Shown here: positions 1 through 12,700 of the stretch, in pieces
How the letters are laid out: the number at the start of each line of letters is the position of its first letter
Numbering within the stretch: the first letter of the stretch is position 1
Assembly (NCBI GenBank): GCA_014281115.1
Contig: JACONQ010000002.1
Span: forward strand, 2,046,001 to 2,110,000
Source: Laburnicola sp. R22_1
Taxonomy: Eukaryota; Ascomycota; Dothideomycetes; Pleosporales; Didymosphaeriaceae
Direction of reading: 5' to 3'
DNA: 64,000 nt
Notes under the pieces: generated by a model
The model's input: only the letters and a program-made list of their open reading frames with translations
Database searches by the model: none
Told to the model about the DNA's origin: nothing
Translations under genes and position numbers: made by a program

Positions 1-349
1 GCTAAAAGTAGTATATAAACTAATATAACCCACACTAAATAAGTGCGTACTATATAGCGTGTTTTAATAGTACACAGAGCACTATATATAAGTATAAAAT
101 TAATATTTAGCTGCTAGTGCGTGTGTGGCCACATATTAAAGACCTAGTCTAGGCTAATTACGTACTAGATACAATGCGCAAAGGCTAAATAATAAATAGT
201 ATATTATTAGCAGTGTATATAATAAACTATAGTAATAGGTTATAGAGTTAGTATAATTATAAGGACTATATAAATAGTCCCACGCTGCCCACACCTAATA
301 TAACCTAAGAGAGTGTACTATTAGATATTATACTACGCAACAACTATAT
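1..349. other. AT-rich intergenic DNA at left edge
   Basis: Very AT-rich sequence dominated by TA, TAG and CTA. I see no gene, RNA or repeat end in it. It probably belongs to the RIP-mutated transposon that follows, but no terminus could be placed. Confidence 0.6.
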
Positions 350-3345
350 AAATTATAGTGGTAATAGCAATAGCGAGGTGGAGATTAATAATAATAGCAA
401 TACTAAGAAGTATAGGCTAGAGATCTATAATATAGCCTTAATATATAGGGATAGTATAGAGAATAACTATAGTACAAATAATAATTAATTAATAACCTTA
501 GCTTTCTTACACGCGGTAAGTATGTTAGTTATAAGTAGTTGCTAGACTTTTAAGGACGTTACTAGTTAATAAGCCGGCACTCCTATATACAGTTTATTCT
601 AATAGCGGCAACGTAGATACTATTTCTAACACACTTTATAATGCCGCGTTTATACTAATAGTAAGTTATAGTAATAGTCTATACGCGCTCTTTAAAAATA
701 AGACAAGTTATGCCTTTATTAAGTAGCTATATAATATTTAGTGTATAAAAGGAGACGTTAACTTTTTATTTACTAATAAGCACTTATTAATATTTTTGTC
801 CTATATATAATTTTAAAATGCTAAATAGTGGCACACATTACTAGATAATATTAAAATAGGTATTATAGGTTATAAATAGGAAGAACACACTATATTTCTG
901 CCTAATAGTAACTAGTTGCCTAATAGAGCATATAATATAGGAGATAGTTAACTCCTCTAATAGGATATACTTAGTGTTATTAAGTTCTAGATTAGCTTTA
1001 AACTAATTAAAGAATATATAACTTATACCTCTAAGTAAATACTAAAGAAGATAACTAATAGAGATAGCAACTCCTATAAGATAAGAATATATATAGATCT
1101 ATGGAACTCTAACTAGTAGTAGACTATATAGACTAAACTACTAGAAGACTTTACTATTATACTAATTATAATTAGAGTTAATAAGACACAACTAAGTAAC
1201 CATTATAGTAACTAGACAGCGTGGCTAGTGTATATATTAATTGGCAACCTAGATATACGCATTTAATAATTAAGAAAGGTCCTAGGTAATATACTTATAG
1301 CAATGCTACTAATTATTAAGTAGTATAATAGAGACATTACTATAAATGTGTACTATAAGGTAATAGTAAAAGTGTTAGATTGTAAGTGCTCTTATAAAAC
1401 TATATTACGCTATTTAACTATTGCTAACTTAGCCATTAAGTTTATTAGTTAAATAGGCATACGTATAAGATGTACAGATAGGTTTAAGAGAATATGCTAT
1501 TTAATTATATATAGTATTATAGTAGACTATAAGAAGCAGGTAATAATTATAAGAGTAAAAATAAGACAGCACTATATAGTATATTAAATACACCCCTAAA
1601 TGCAAAATATAATAGTGTATACTAACTACACTAATAAGATATTAGTAGAATACGCGCTATATTGCTCGTATAATAGTACTATAGGTATAATTAGGAGAAT
1701 AAAATAGACTAGTATTTGGAGTTCTTACCTAGAGTATGTGCACTAGATTAGGAACTTTGCGTAAAAGTTCCTATTTATAAACATATATATGGCTCTTATG
1801 CTAGACCTTTTATATTAACTCTATAAATAACTTATAAAGTATACTATTAAGTAGCTAATAGATCTAGTTAACTTGATATATAGTAACTTAAGGGTACAAT
1901 ATATAATATTAGAGACAAGTCGGATTAATAAGTATTACTAGAAGGTGCCTTACTTTCTAGGCCTAAAAGTCTTTAACTATATACTAGTTAGTTAAATATT
2001 ATAATAGTCTAGAAACAAACAGAAGGCCCTTACAAAGTAGATCCTAGTAGTATTTATCCCCCTTCTATAAAGTAAGCTAAATACTATATAGTATCTCTAT
2101 AGAGTATGCAACTTTATTATAATTTCTTATTACTATAGCTATAATAAGGAAACACTTAGCTATATACTTAAATCTCTTTAGCAGGTTAACATATATAAGT
2201 AGAAATTAGTTAGCTTCTATCTACTATACGCAAAGTACTTCTAGATACTAAAACTTTATACAATTACCCACTATATATAGATAGTATAGTAATATAGGCC
2301 ACTACTAAACTATAACTCTACTATATATATAGAAGTCCCCTATATATTTCTTGTTAAGAACTAGTTTTAATTAATAAACTATAAGAAAACTTTAGCGCAA
2401 ATAAGTAGTCTAAATACTTAATAGACTAAGATTTAGATATATAAGACTCTAGTGAAGTATTATATAGGGGAGCTAATAACTAAGATATAGGGGCTAGAAG
2501 AGGTGCAAATAGGTAGACTAGCTAGACTAGCTCTATTAAGCTAATATAGTATTAACACGTCCAAATTCCTACTTATAAAGAAGAAGGAGTTAAATCTATA
2601 TTATTAGATAACTATTTAAAATACTATAACTTATATTAAATTCCTTAAACTACGCAACGCGCTTATAGTAATACTATAAGAGAAGAATATAATTAAAGCT
2701 AGTAGAATAAGCTCATATTAGAGGGATGCCAAATAGCTTAAAAATAATCCTAGTTGGGTTAATCTCTGTATAATAATAATCTACCTATTATTTAGGTACT
2801 AGAGGGAGACTAGAAGGCCAAATAGTAAAGTATTATAGAAAGACTAGAAGACTGTTTAATATGTACTAAATTAGTAAGATAATAGTAAGTGGCTTAACTA
2901 TAATATATAGGTTTAAGAATATAACTATAATAATACCCCTCTTAAAGGTAGGCGTGTAGGCTAGATCTAGCTAATATTTACTATTGTAGAATAAAACACT
3001 ATATACTCTACTAAGTAAGAGAACCTATATATTTGCTTTCCTCTTAAGATATTTAAGATAGTAGACTAGAGATGACTAGACAATATTTATAGTTTTGTTA
3101 AGCTTTAGAACTAGTTAGTCTAAGAAATATACTTAGAAGGAACTAGATACTAAGAGGCTTATTAGTGCTTCTATATAGCACAGATTATTAGCGCAGCGCA
3201 TATTATACTAGCGAAGAATGCTAACATAAACTATAGATATAATAGCGTCCAATTTAATAGTAAATCTAAAGCGAGTTCTAGTAACAACTATATATTTATA
3301 GTTAATAACTATATTAACTTTTTAGAGTATAACGCTATATATAAT
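350..3345 (+). pseudogene. RIP-destroyed Plavaka-type (CACTA-like) DNA transposase
   Basis: Translating the plus strand and reading TAG/TAA as former Trp or Gln codons gives a protein-like string along almost the whole interval. I recognise the Plavaka transposase pattern known mostly from basidiomycetes: a segment near 1,090-1,140 with a run of former Trp codons, then TAWLVYILIGNLD at 1,214-1,252 (family form: AWPVYLTIGN), a C-x-D-x-F / VDY block at about 1,460-1,540, a K-LYT-x-THY followed by QYGPLLNYNS block near 2,240-2,320, and a C-terminal AAHIIPAK and NNYIFIVNNYINF block at 3,190-3,320. No intact ORF remains and the start, stop and terminal repeats were not found. The family call rests on motif order recalled from knowledge of the family, not on a search. 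A different KDZ/CACTA relative is the main alternative. Confidence 0.66.
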
Positions 3346-6300
3346 AATAACTAATAATTAAAAAACTAATAAGATATAGTAAAATATATAGCAAGGCGGA
3401 TAAAGGGAAATTAAAGAGATATGTGCGGGGAACTATTACGCATAATACATAGGATAGGTTTATTATTAGATAATAGTGCTTAGAATATTTATAGCTATTA
3501 GTATAAGAATTAATTAATATAATAAATTCTATTAGCCTTGTATTACTAAACATGTTATAGTAGATTACTATAATAGGATATAAACCATAGTAACTGCACT
3601 ATAGATATATTATAAGCGGCTTAAGCAACCCTAAATATTCCACATACACTAATAGCATACTAAAGTTATAGTAGTCCTTCTTTAGTAATAATGTGCTAAC
3701 CCTAAAGTAAGCTAATAGTAGTAATAATGTGTAGTATAGTATATCCTTAACCTTAACAAAGTAAACTTTACTACTCCGCTTTGCCTTGGCTTTTAAGGCC
3801 ATATCACTAAGCTGCCTAAGTAGAAGTTTAGCTCTAATATTATTAAGAAGTGCGTCTGTTGCGCTAAGATAGACATTAAGGCGATTATAATTTAGAAGAT
3901 AATATATAAAGAGAAGCTTAAGAAGCTAATACGCAACTTATATAGTAACTATATTATTTAGACTACTTTTAAATTCGCGCCTACTAAGCTTTATTTTTAC
4001 CTTATTAATACTATACGCCTTATCTTATCTAGTATCCGCCAAATACTATATAGTCGCCTGTCTCCAATCTTACTATATAAGTAACCCTCCACTTCTATTA
4101 TAGTTATAGAATAATATATATTATTACGCTTACTTATTTAATAATGTTGTGCCCCCTATTAATAGTTACAGCTCTAGTTATACTAATGGCCATGGCTGTG
4201 CGAATACTAAAGGCCATATTAATAGTAATAGTAGCTTTAATAGTAGTAACAAAAACTTTTTCTAAGTTATAAGTAATAACAATAAAAGTTATAGCTCTAG
4301 TCTTCTTAGTTAAAAATTTATTGCATTCTATAATTTGCCTATAATATATATCTTGTGGTCGTGAAATAAGCATAGCGACCTAGGCATAGTTATAACGCTT
4401 CTAAGGCACTTATTTATATTTGGCTTATATATCTACTTTAGTAGGATAGTAGTTACTATAGTTTAAATACTATTATAGTTATTTACTATAATATTTTCGC
4501 GCATTTATAGTAACTGTGGTTTACACTAATAGTTAATATAAAGTAGAAATGCTAAGATAATAGGGCGGGTTTTTAGCTAGTAGACGCGCTAACACTATAA
4601 TAATTCTATACTAAGACGCAACCTTATATAAAACTAGACTTTAAACACGCACATATACTATATCCCATATATATGGCTAAAGACACTATATAGAGTATCT
4701 TTAATATATTAAACACAGAGTATTATATTATATACTAGGAGGTAGAGGCTGTCCTAGCTAGGAATAAGGTTCTAGGTAAGCTAATCTAGATAAACTTAGA
4801 GAAAGGCAGGGCAGCTATAATAGCGCGTAGGGTAGCAAATACACACTCTAAAATATTTATGTCTAAGTAAGCAATAAACTATCTTCTAAAGATTATAAGA
4901 TAGTGTAACTAAAACTTCTTAAGATTAATAAAATAGATATAATAATATAATAAAGTGGCAAATAAAAAAGAGTAAGGCTATAATAATAGGCTTCTAGGTA
5001 AGTCTATATTCGCACTAAAGGACGCGCGATTTGTACTATATAGAGGTGCTAAAGTGGTAGTAGTATATATTAAAGTAATAGGACTATATCTAGATTCTAT
5101 AGTAGCGTAGACCTCTAAAATAAGCAGGCGTAAGACTATAAAAAACATAGTAGCTATAGACTTAGTAATAAACAACCCTATAACTGCGTCTACTGCGTTT
5201 CTATCCTATACTATATTATATAAGACAAGTTAATATATTAAAAAGCTAATAATAGACAACTATAGATAACTCTAGTTAAGAATACGGCACAACTAGACTA
5301 CTATAGGCTAGTGCGAGAATATATTGGCTCTGTAAGTAGGCGAGTACTAGTAGTTAGCAAAATCTATAATATATATATTATTAAGTAATATATATTATAC
5401 CTACTAGTATATTATTATAAAAAAATAGATAGAGATTATTATACTAATAAGCGTACAGAACAAGTAGCTTACTATAAATATAATAGATAGCTAGATAGAA
5501 AGTAAAGCTAGTATTAATATATAAATACGGCTAAGACGTACCTTAACTAAATAGACTAATAAGTTAATAAAAGATTAACTTTAATATAATAGTATAATAA
5601 GCTAAGCTATTTCTAAAATAAATACACTAGCTAACATAATAAGACGTTTTATAACACTAGTTAATAGCCAAATAGTAATATTAATTTATTTTTAGCTAGT
5701 GTAGGGGTAGTGCACGCACATAGTGCCTACAACTAAGAGTATTAGGTACCTAATACTACGCTATTCTAGGTGCACTCTTATTAGAACTATAATTATTTCT
5801 ATAAAGAGTACTATTAGAATATATAGTGTGTATAGATTAATAGTGCACTACTATTTACAATATACTACCTATATTACTATAGAGCCTAGAAAACAAATAG
5901 GCAAGGCATATATTGTCTAATATTATAAGTAAGAGAGGACAGTATAAGACTATAAGTATATTAATACAGCTAAGTAAATTTACTATAAGTTACTAATATT
6001 TTTACTGCGTAGGTAGTTAGCACGCGCGCCTATTAAACGTTAATACTAGTTGCCTAGGCCTAGTAGTAAGTAAGAGTAATTAGAGTCTTTTATAAGTTGC
6101 GAAGAACTAGATTTATATAGTAGGACTAGCTTATAATAGGGCGTAGGTTACTTAATACCTATAATTATATGGCTTTAATATACACTAGCACCTAAAGACG
6201 CTTAGAAAGAAGAGGAAGACAGCGTCTACAGTATAACTATCTTAATAACACAGTATAGATAAATAAGAAGATATACTAGCGACTTTCTAGTTATATTAGA

Positions 6301-7508
6301 AATTATTATATAAGGAACTATATTACTATAAAATTTATAAGTAGTTGTCTATATAAGGCTTAGGTGCTACCTAATCTTATAATAGATTTACCTACTACTA
6401 GTTTAAGCTTACTAAGAAGCAAGTCTAGTCTAATAATATTAACACTATTAATAATATTGGCTGTAAAAATACCTTAGCAAAGGGTAGCATAAAGGTCTAA
6501 ATTATTCTTATAAGAAGAGTCTATTATTATAGAAGCTGTTTCTATAATAGTAATTACAAGGTTACTAATAAAAGAGAGGCCTATTAAGCTAATAATGCCA
6601 ACTCTATATATTAAAAGACACATAAAACTACTATAGCACCTAATCGCAAACGCCTAGGCTTAGGTATATAATATATTAACTATAAAAGAGCGGTAGAATA
6701 TACTATATACTATTACGAATATAGGCTTAAGAATAGTATATATGCTAGACTTATTAATATAAATAGTATAGGCTAACAAAATTAAGGTATATAATAAAAT
6801 TTAGAGCTATTATTTATAGTATGTAATAGCCGCTTAAGAAATAGTGTAAGACTATTACTAGCTATCTACTCCTATGCTAGACATCTAGCCTAAAGTTATA
6901 AGAGCACTAGAGAGGTTTAGCTTTCTCTTATTAAATATAGTTAATATATATTGCGCCTGATATACTTGTTATATACTCTTATAATATACTAATACTAGAG
7001 TAGATAAAAAAGAGTAGGTTTTATAGCAATCTATTTATTAGTCTAGTAACTAGATGTCTATTTAGTATAAACATTAGCTTCACCCCTATTATAAAGGCAC
7101 CTAACTTAGAATAGTACTTCTAAACCCTAATAGAGAGCATAGTAGCATACTTTAGATTACTACTATATACTATACTAAAGGAGTAAAAAGGGAGTTTAAA
7201 ATTAACTTAACGTATCTTAGTAGATAGAATTAAGAGTAAGTAGCTTTACTTTTAAACTATACAACTTACTAATATTATAAGCCTTGTATAATACTATTAA
7301 GAGGCTATAGAAAAGGATAAGTACGTTAAAATAGACGCTTACTAAGATATTTATATAGGGCCGTATTATAAAACAAAATTACTAGATTATAATATTGCTA
7401 CTATTACTAAATAATAGTAACTATAATAACCTATTTAATATTTACGCCCTTATATTACTAAAAGATTTAATAAAGCTAGAGCTAAAGAGTAGCAAAGAGG
7501 CTGCGTAT
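3346..7508. other. AT-rich RIP-mutated region, unassigned
   Basis: No intact gene. Stretches around 4,660-5,600 and 6,880-7,480 read on the plus strand as long protein-like strings broken almost only by TAG/TAA, so they are probably ruined transposon or duplicated-gene coding sequence. I could not assign them to a family. The small ORFs here (for example 3,335-3,553 minus and 5,723-5,920 plus) are low-complexity Ile/Tyr/Leu-rich chance ORFs of AT-rich DNA. Confidence 0.6.
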
Positions 7509-7850
7509 ATTAAATCTAACTAGTTGAATAATATAGTAAGTTTACTATAAGTAATAATAAATAAGCGGTTAATAAGCATAGTTAGTATTAGATAAGAGTA
7601 ATATTAAACCTAACTAGTAGGATAATATAATAAGTTCACTATAAGTAATAATAAATAAGCGGTTAATAAGTATAGCTAGCGTTAAATAAGGGCAATATTA
7701 AACCTAACTAGTAGGATAATATAGTAAGTTTACTATAAGTAATAATAAATAAGCGATTAATAAGTATAGCTAGTGTTAGATAAGGGTAATATTAAATCTA
7801 ACTAGTAGAATAATATAGTGAGTTTACTATAAGTAACAGTAACTCTTTCC
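7509..7850. repeat. 94-bp tandem repeat (minisatellite), about 3.6 copies
   Basis: The anchor ATTAAAYC recurs at 7,509, 7,603, 7,697 and 7,791, an exact 94-bp period. Copies share the blocks CTAACTAGT, AATAATATA and AAGTTTACTATAAGTAA and differ from one another only slightly, mainly C/T and G/A. A related stray fragment containing the CAGTTAATAAGCATAGCTAG core lies at about 16,550-16,606, on the other side of the retrotransposon. There are no spacers, so this is not an array of dispersed units. Confidence 0.9.
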
Positions 7851-8158
7851 TAGTGTTAATCTGTAATATTACGTAATTCCAGGCTGGCTGTTTAACTAAC
7901 CACTATGTTACGTAATTAATAATTTCTTTAATAACATTTTTTATAGTAATAATAATAACAACAACAATTATAATAGTAACTAACCTAACTATTTTATTAC
8001 TCTTCTATAGTAGATCTCCCCTCGCAACTAGCGAGCTATATACCGCCCCCCCAGGACCTTGCTATCGCCGCCCATCTCCTTTATACTCCCGCCACTACTA
8101 CTACCCTTACTCCTTATTATCCTTGTGCGCCCGCACAATCTTAACTACTACTAGGAGC
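7851..8158. other. Intergenic DNA before the retrotransposon
   Basis: AT-rich to about 8,010, with a small inverted pair around TTACGTAAT at about 7,870 and 7,910. It then abruptly becomes GC-richer (8,020-8,158, with CCCCCC and CCACTACTACTACC runs) up to the retrotransposon insertion point. No gene is seen. Confidence 0.55.
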
Positions 8159-8163
8159 TTCTC

Positions 8164-8343
8164 TATTACAACGCGTCCCCTGTGGCAGCGTAACCCCCTA
8201 GTTGCCCTAGACTGGCCTAGATTAGCCTTGGCTAGGGCAGAGTTTTCTTCTTAGGCCTTGTAGCCTTTAGACCTACTTTCCTTTTTTAAGGGATCGCCTT
8301 AGTAGTGAATTAATAGATTAAGCATTGTACCCACAATCTTATA
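8164..8343 (+). repeat. 5' LTR of the chromovirus
   Basis: 180 bp, nearly identical to 15,439-15,618. It begins TATTACAACGCG (the 3' copy begins TGTTATAACGCG, so the ancestral start was TGTTA) and ends AATCTTATA, where the expected terminal CA has become TA. Compared with the 3' copy it keeps the C or G state at 16 of the 17 differing sites counted by eye. Confidence 0.92.
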
Positions 8344-8469
8344 ATACGATCCCTTACTACCTTATATCTTATTATTCTAATATAAGCGACGTCTGTTAAA
8401 GCCAACGCCTGGCCTTTATAGCCGGCCCAAGTGGAGCGATAGTAACCAGCGAGGGGCAACCTCACGCCA

Positions 8470-9760
8470 GCATTAAGGACCCCAGACTAGGCCAAACTGG
8501 CATAGACAAAGGACAAACAGCCTTAAGCGCTGAAGAAGCTTAGATATAACGTTAGGAAGAGGAACTTAAGTAAGAAATTAAGATTATAAAGAAGCGCGAG
8601 GCTATTAAAGCCTTGTAGGACCAACTTAAGATCCTGCAGGTTAAAATAGAACCTAATAATAACAAATAAAGAACCTCAACCCTTGCGAGCGACGCCGAAG
8701 CCGTGACAAAGAAGGACAAGGGCAAGGGTAGGCAACTAACGCCCGAAACTATTAAAGAGGATACAAGCAACCCTGATAATAGCAGCAACTTGTTAGAGGA
8801 GTCTAGTAGTTCTAAAGAGGACTCCCCTTTGCGTAAAAAGGGTGGACGAAAGAGTAAGCGGCTAAGTAAGAAGGATAGGAGGAAGCCCCTAAGGACTAGC
8901 ATTACGCCTATTGTCCCACTCTAAATGACAATAGCCAGCTTAGACCTATAACTACTAAAACCGCCAGAGCCTCCCCAATTTAAAGGAAGAGGCTAGAAGA
9001 AACTAAACACCTAGGCAAGAGGCTGCAAAGATTACATTTAATACGCACTAGCCCTTAGCACTAATCTAGTCCAGACAAGGTTCGCACACCGCTATCTTGG
9101 GGACACGCAACATAACTTCTGGGATAGGGTAGTCTAGGAGATCTCTAAGCGCAAACGCGAGCGTAAGGTAATGTAGAAGCTAATAAAGTAGACTATGGTG
9201 GACACCCTAGGATTGAGCTAGGAAAGAAAACAAGAGGCTTGTTAGCGCATTAAGAACGCAAAGTAGGGTTATTAGACCCCAACTAAACTCCTAAACTATC
9301 TTAAGGATTAGTGGAAAGAGACTAACCCTAATTATGCCTTGGATAATTATGACAATTAGCATATTAGCGATTTCTTCTCCGCTCTAGACAGTTGAGTAGT
9401 GGAGAGGCTCTAATGGCAACTACAGTGGTGGACTAGCCTTATCCGACTAGAGGAGACGGCTAACCAACACTGGCAGGTTATCTAAGGGCTGAAGCTAGGC
9501 AAGCGAAAGCAAAAGGATGACAATAAGGAGGCCCAAGAGGACAATAGGCGAGGCACAACCAGCCAGAAACAATCTAGGTTAAACAACACTAGACTAGGCC
9601 AGAGGCGCTATAACCCGCAACATAAGAAACGGGATAAGCGTTATAAGGCACAATTACTACTAGACTAGGAAAAGAACAACTATTTCTACTGTTATAAGCA
9701 AGGGCACTATAAAGGCAACTGCCCAAAGCGAAAAACAGAGGCAGGAAAAGACAAGCCCTA
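8470..9760 (+). pseudogene. gag: Retrotransposon gag (capsid/nucleocapsid), broken
   Basis: Gag polyprotein remnant in one frame from about 8,470. Order: a charged, probably coiled-coil N-terminus; a Lys/Ser-rich segment intact at 8,703-8,924; a capsid-like segment with PPEPPQFKGRG near 8,960; and many Trp codons changed to TAG. Near 9,684-9,725 lies a CCHC zinc knuckle of the form C-x2-C-x4-H-x4-C whose first Cys now reads Tyr (TGT to TAT), followed by PKRK. The reading frame differs from pol: gag codons fall on positions divisible by three, whereas pol is in the -1 frame. The true start codon is not identifiable. No function is possible in the present state. Confidence 0.85.
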
Positions 9761-12700
9761 GGTTATCTATCTCTTAGACCAACGGGCTCTGTTATATACA
9801 CAGAGGGACAAAGATTACTCGCCACAGCCACCTTGGAGGCAAGAGGCCCCCGCAAGACTGGAGGGTCCCTAATCGCCCTAGAAGGGGTTATCCGAACAGC
9901 AGTAGGCTCCTTTAAAGTAAGGGCCCTAGTAGACTGCGGCGCGGAGGCCAACTTTGTTAGTACCAGAATGGCGGAGAGGGTTGCAGTCTAACTAAAAGCG
10001 AATGCAAACCAGACTTATAAGGCCCTAAACGGAGTTAAATTAGAGGTTTAAGGCCAGACCAAGCTGGCCTACGCGATAACGGACAGCCGTGGGCAAACCC
10101 GGGCTGGGTCGGACGAATTCGTCGTAGGGGACATCGAAGGGTTCGACATAGTGCTGGGGATGCCCTGGTTGACTAAATGGAACCCACTACCCAACTTTAC
10201 CGCTTGTACATTGCGATTTAACAACGGCAAGCGCAAATTCCAGAAGGTCGCTATGGAGGGGCCACAACAATTCGCGAATACCGCTAAGGACGCTAACAAT
10301 GACTGTTTTATTATGTATAGAGTCAGCCTAGGCCAATCCGGTCTAAACAAGACTATTCTACCCAAGGGTTACTAAGAGAGGTTCAAAGAAGCCTTCTCAG
10401 AAGCGGACGCCACCCTACTAGCGGACCATGGGCCTTATAAGATGTCTATTAACATTAAGGCAGACAAGAAGGTACCCTTCAGACCACTCTATAGCCTATT
10501 AGCGCTGGAGGCACAGGTCTTAAAGGAGTACATTAAGAGGAACCTTAAAAGAGGCTAGATACGCTACTTAAAATTAGAAGCAGAAGCACTAATCCTTTTC
10601 GCAAAAAAGAAGGATGAGAAATTGCAATTATGCGTAGATTACTATGGACTAAACACGGTAACTATAAAAAACCGTTACCCACTCCCACTAATCTAAGAGT
10701 TACTAGACTGGCTGGGATCCGCCGTTATATACACTAAATTAGACCTAAGGAACGCCTATTACTATATACAAATTAAGGCAGGCGACGAATAGAAGACAGT
10801 ATTCTAGACTAGATATGGCCACTATAAATACATAGCAATGCCCTTTAGGTTAACTAACACCCCCGCGGTCTTTTAGAGCTATATTAATAGTGCGCTATTA
10901 GACTTACTCAACATCTATTATATTGTATACTTGGACAACATCCTTATATATTCCCAGAGTGAGGAGAAATACGTTAAACACGTAAAGATAGTGCTGGATC
11001 GACTTATCTAGCACAAGCTGTACGCTAAACTCTCCAAGTGTGAGTTCCACACCCGAGAGGTAGGCTACCTAGGGTTTGTAGTAAGCCCGGAGGGCGTACA
11101 TATGGAAGGAGACAGAGTTAAGAGCATACAGGAGTGGCTAGAGCCTAAGTTAGTACAGAATGTGAGAATTTTCCTAGGCTTTGCCAATTACTACTAAAGA
11201 TTTATTAAAGGGTTTTTAAGGGTCGCAAGCCCCCTGCACGTACTCACCCAGCGACCAGAAGGGTCAGCCCGTGGTAGTCACCAACAACATAAGGAGGAAT
11301 CAGTACCTATTACCCTGTTAAGCGAGACTTAGGCTGCGTTTGAGCAACTAAAGCAAAGCTTTGCCAGTGGGCCCTTACTAGCCTATTTTAACCCTGAATT
11401 GCCCTTAAGGGTGGAGACCGACGCCTCTGGATACGCGATATCTAGCATCTTAAGTTAACCACACCCAGGGCCCTAAGAAAAGAAATAATGGCACCTAGTT
11501 GCCTTCTACTCGCATAAGATAAGTTAGGCTAAGCGTAATTACAATACGCATAACAAAGAGCTGCTTACAATAATAAAAGCCTTTAAACACTAGAGGCACT
11601 ACTTAGAAGGCACTATAGAGTAGGTAGAGCTCCTAATAGATTATGCCAACCTACAGGGGTTTATAACAACTAAAGTCCTGACCCAACACTAGGCCTAATG
11701 GGCTAAATGGCTCGCCTTATTTAATTTTAGGATTAGACACCGCCTAGGGAAGATAAACCCGGCAGACGGACCCTTAAGGAGGCCCAACTACAAGTTAGAA
11801 GGAGCGGAAAGGCCTAATAGGATAGATAGTTCCTAAGGAAGGCTGCTTAGAGAGCTTTAAAGTAAGCTAAAGCTTGGAGGAGCTAAAACACCCTAGGAGA
11901 GGCTGGAAGAGCCTAGGCTAGTAGCCACCGCGCGGATTGCGCGACCTGGGGAAAGACCTACCCTAGAGGATGCGCAATAAGGGGAATTCAAGAACCCTTT
12001 GCTTTAAGCTATCTCTAAAGAGATGATGAGCGACCTAACAGCAGTCAGGGTGAGAGTGAGTCTCTCGCACCCCACAGAGGATCGCCCACTATGGATAGAG
12101 CGGTGGAGCCTAATTAAGGGTTATCTACTCTAGTTTAACGGTCGCCTGTACATGCCGGCTGGCGTTAGAATTAAGACCTTGAGACGCTATTATAATAATT
12201 CGCTGGCAGGTCATTTTGGTTTTGCGGGGACACTCGATATTGTCTAGAGGGAGTTCTGGTAGCCTAGGGCCTATTAGTTTATTAAGGATTACGTCCTGAC
12301 TTGCAAGGCCTATATAAGGGTTAAACCCACTAGACACGCATAGTATGGCCAACTTAATAGCTTACTAATTCCGATAGGTCCCTAGCAAGATATAATAATG
12401 GACATAATTACAGACCTCCCTAAGAGCAGGGTGTGTAACCATAAGTATAATAGTATACTAGTAATTATAGATCGCTTTAGTAAGATGGCCCACTATATGG
12501 CTGTTCGCAAGGACATAACTGCAGCAGAGCTGGCTAAGATCTTTTAGTGGGAGGTTATACGGCTCTATAGTCCCCTAAGGTTAATAGTAATGGACAGGGG
12601 TAGCCTATTTATATTAGGATACTAGAGTACCTTTGCGTAGTGCTTAGGGTTAAAACAGCTGCTTTTGACCGCCTTTTACCCGCAGACGGATGGGCAGACT

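Noticed and set aside
3335..5175. Several 65-79 aa minus-strand ORFs in the AT block
   Set aside because: Low-complexity Ile/Tyr/Leu/Thr strings, the length expected by chance where stops are TAG-biased on one strand; no family.
7509..7850. Possible CRISPR-like array
   Set aside because: The 94-bp units are directly contiguous with no spacers, and the genome is fungal; it is a minisatellite.
8344..8365. tRNA primer-binding site after the 5' LTR
   Set aside because: The bases after the LTR do not start with a recognisable tRNA 3'-end complement. RIP may have erased it, so I do not annotate one.
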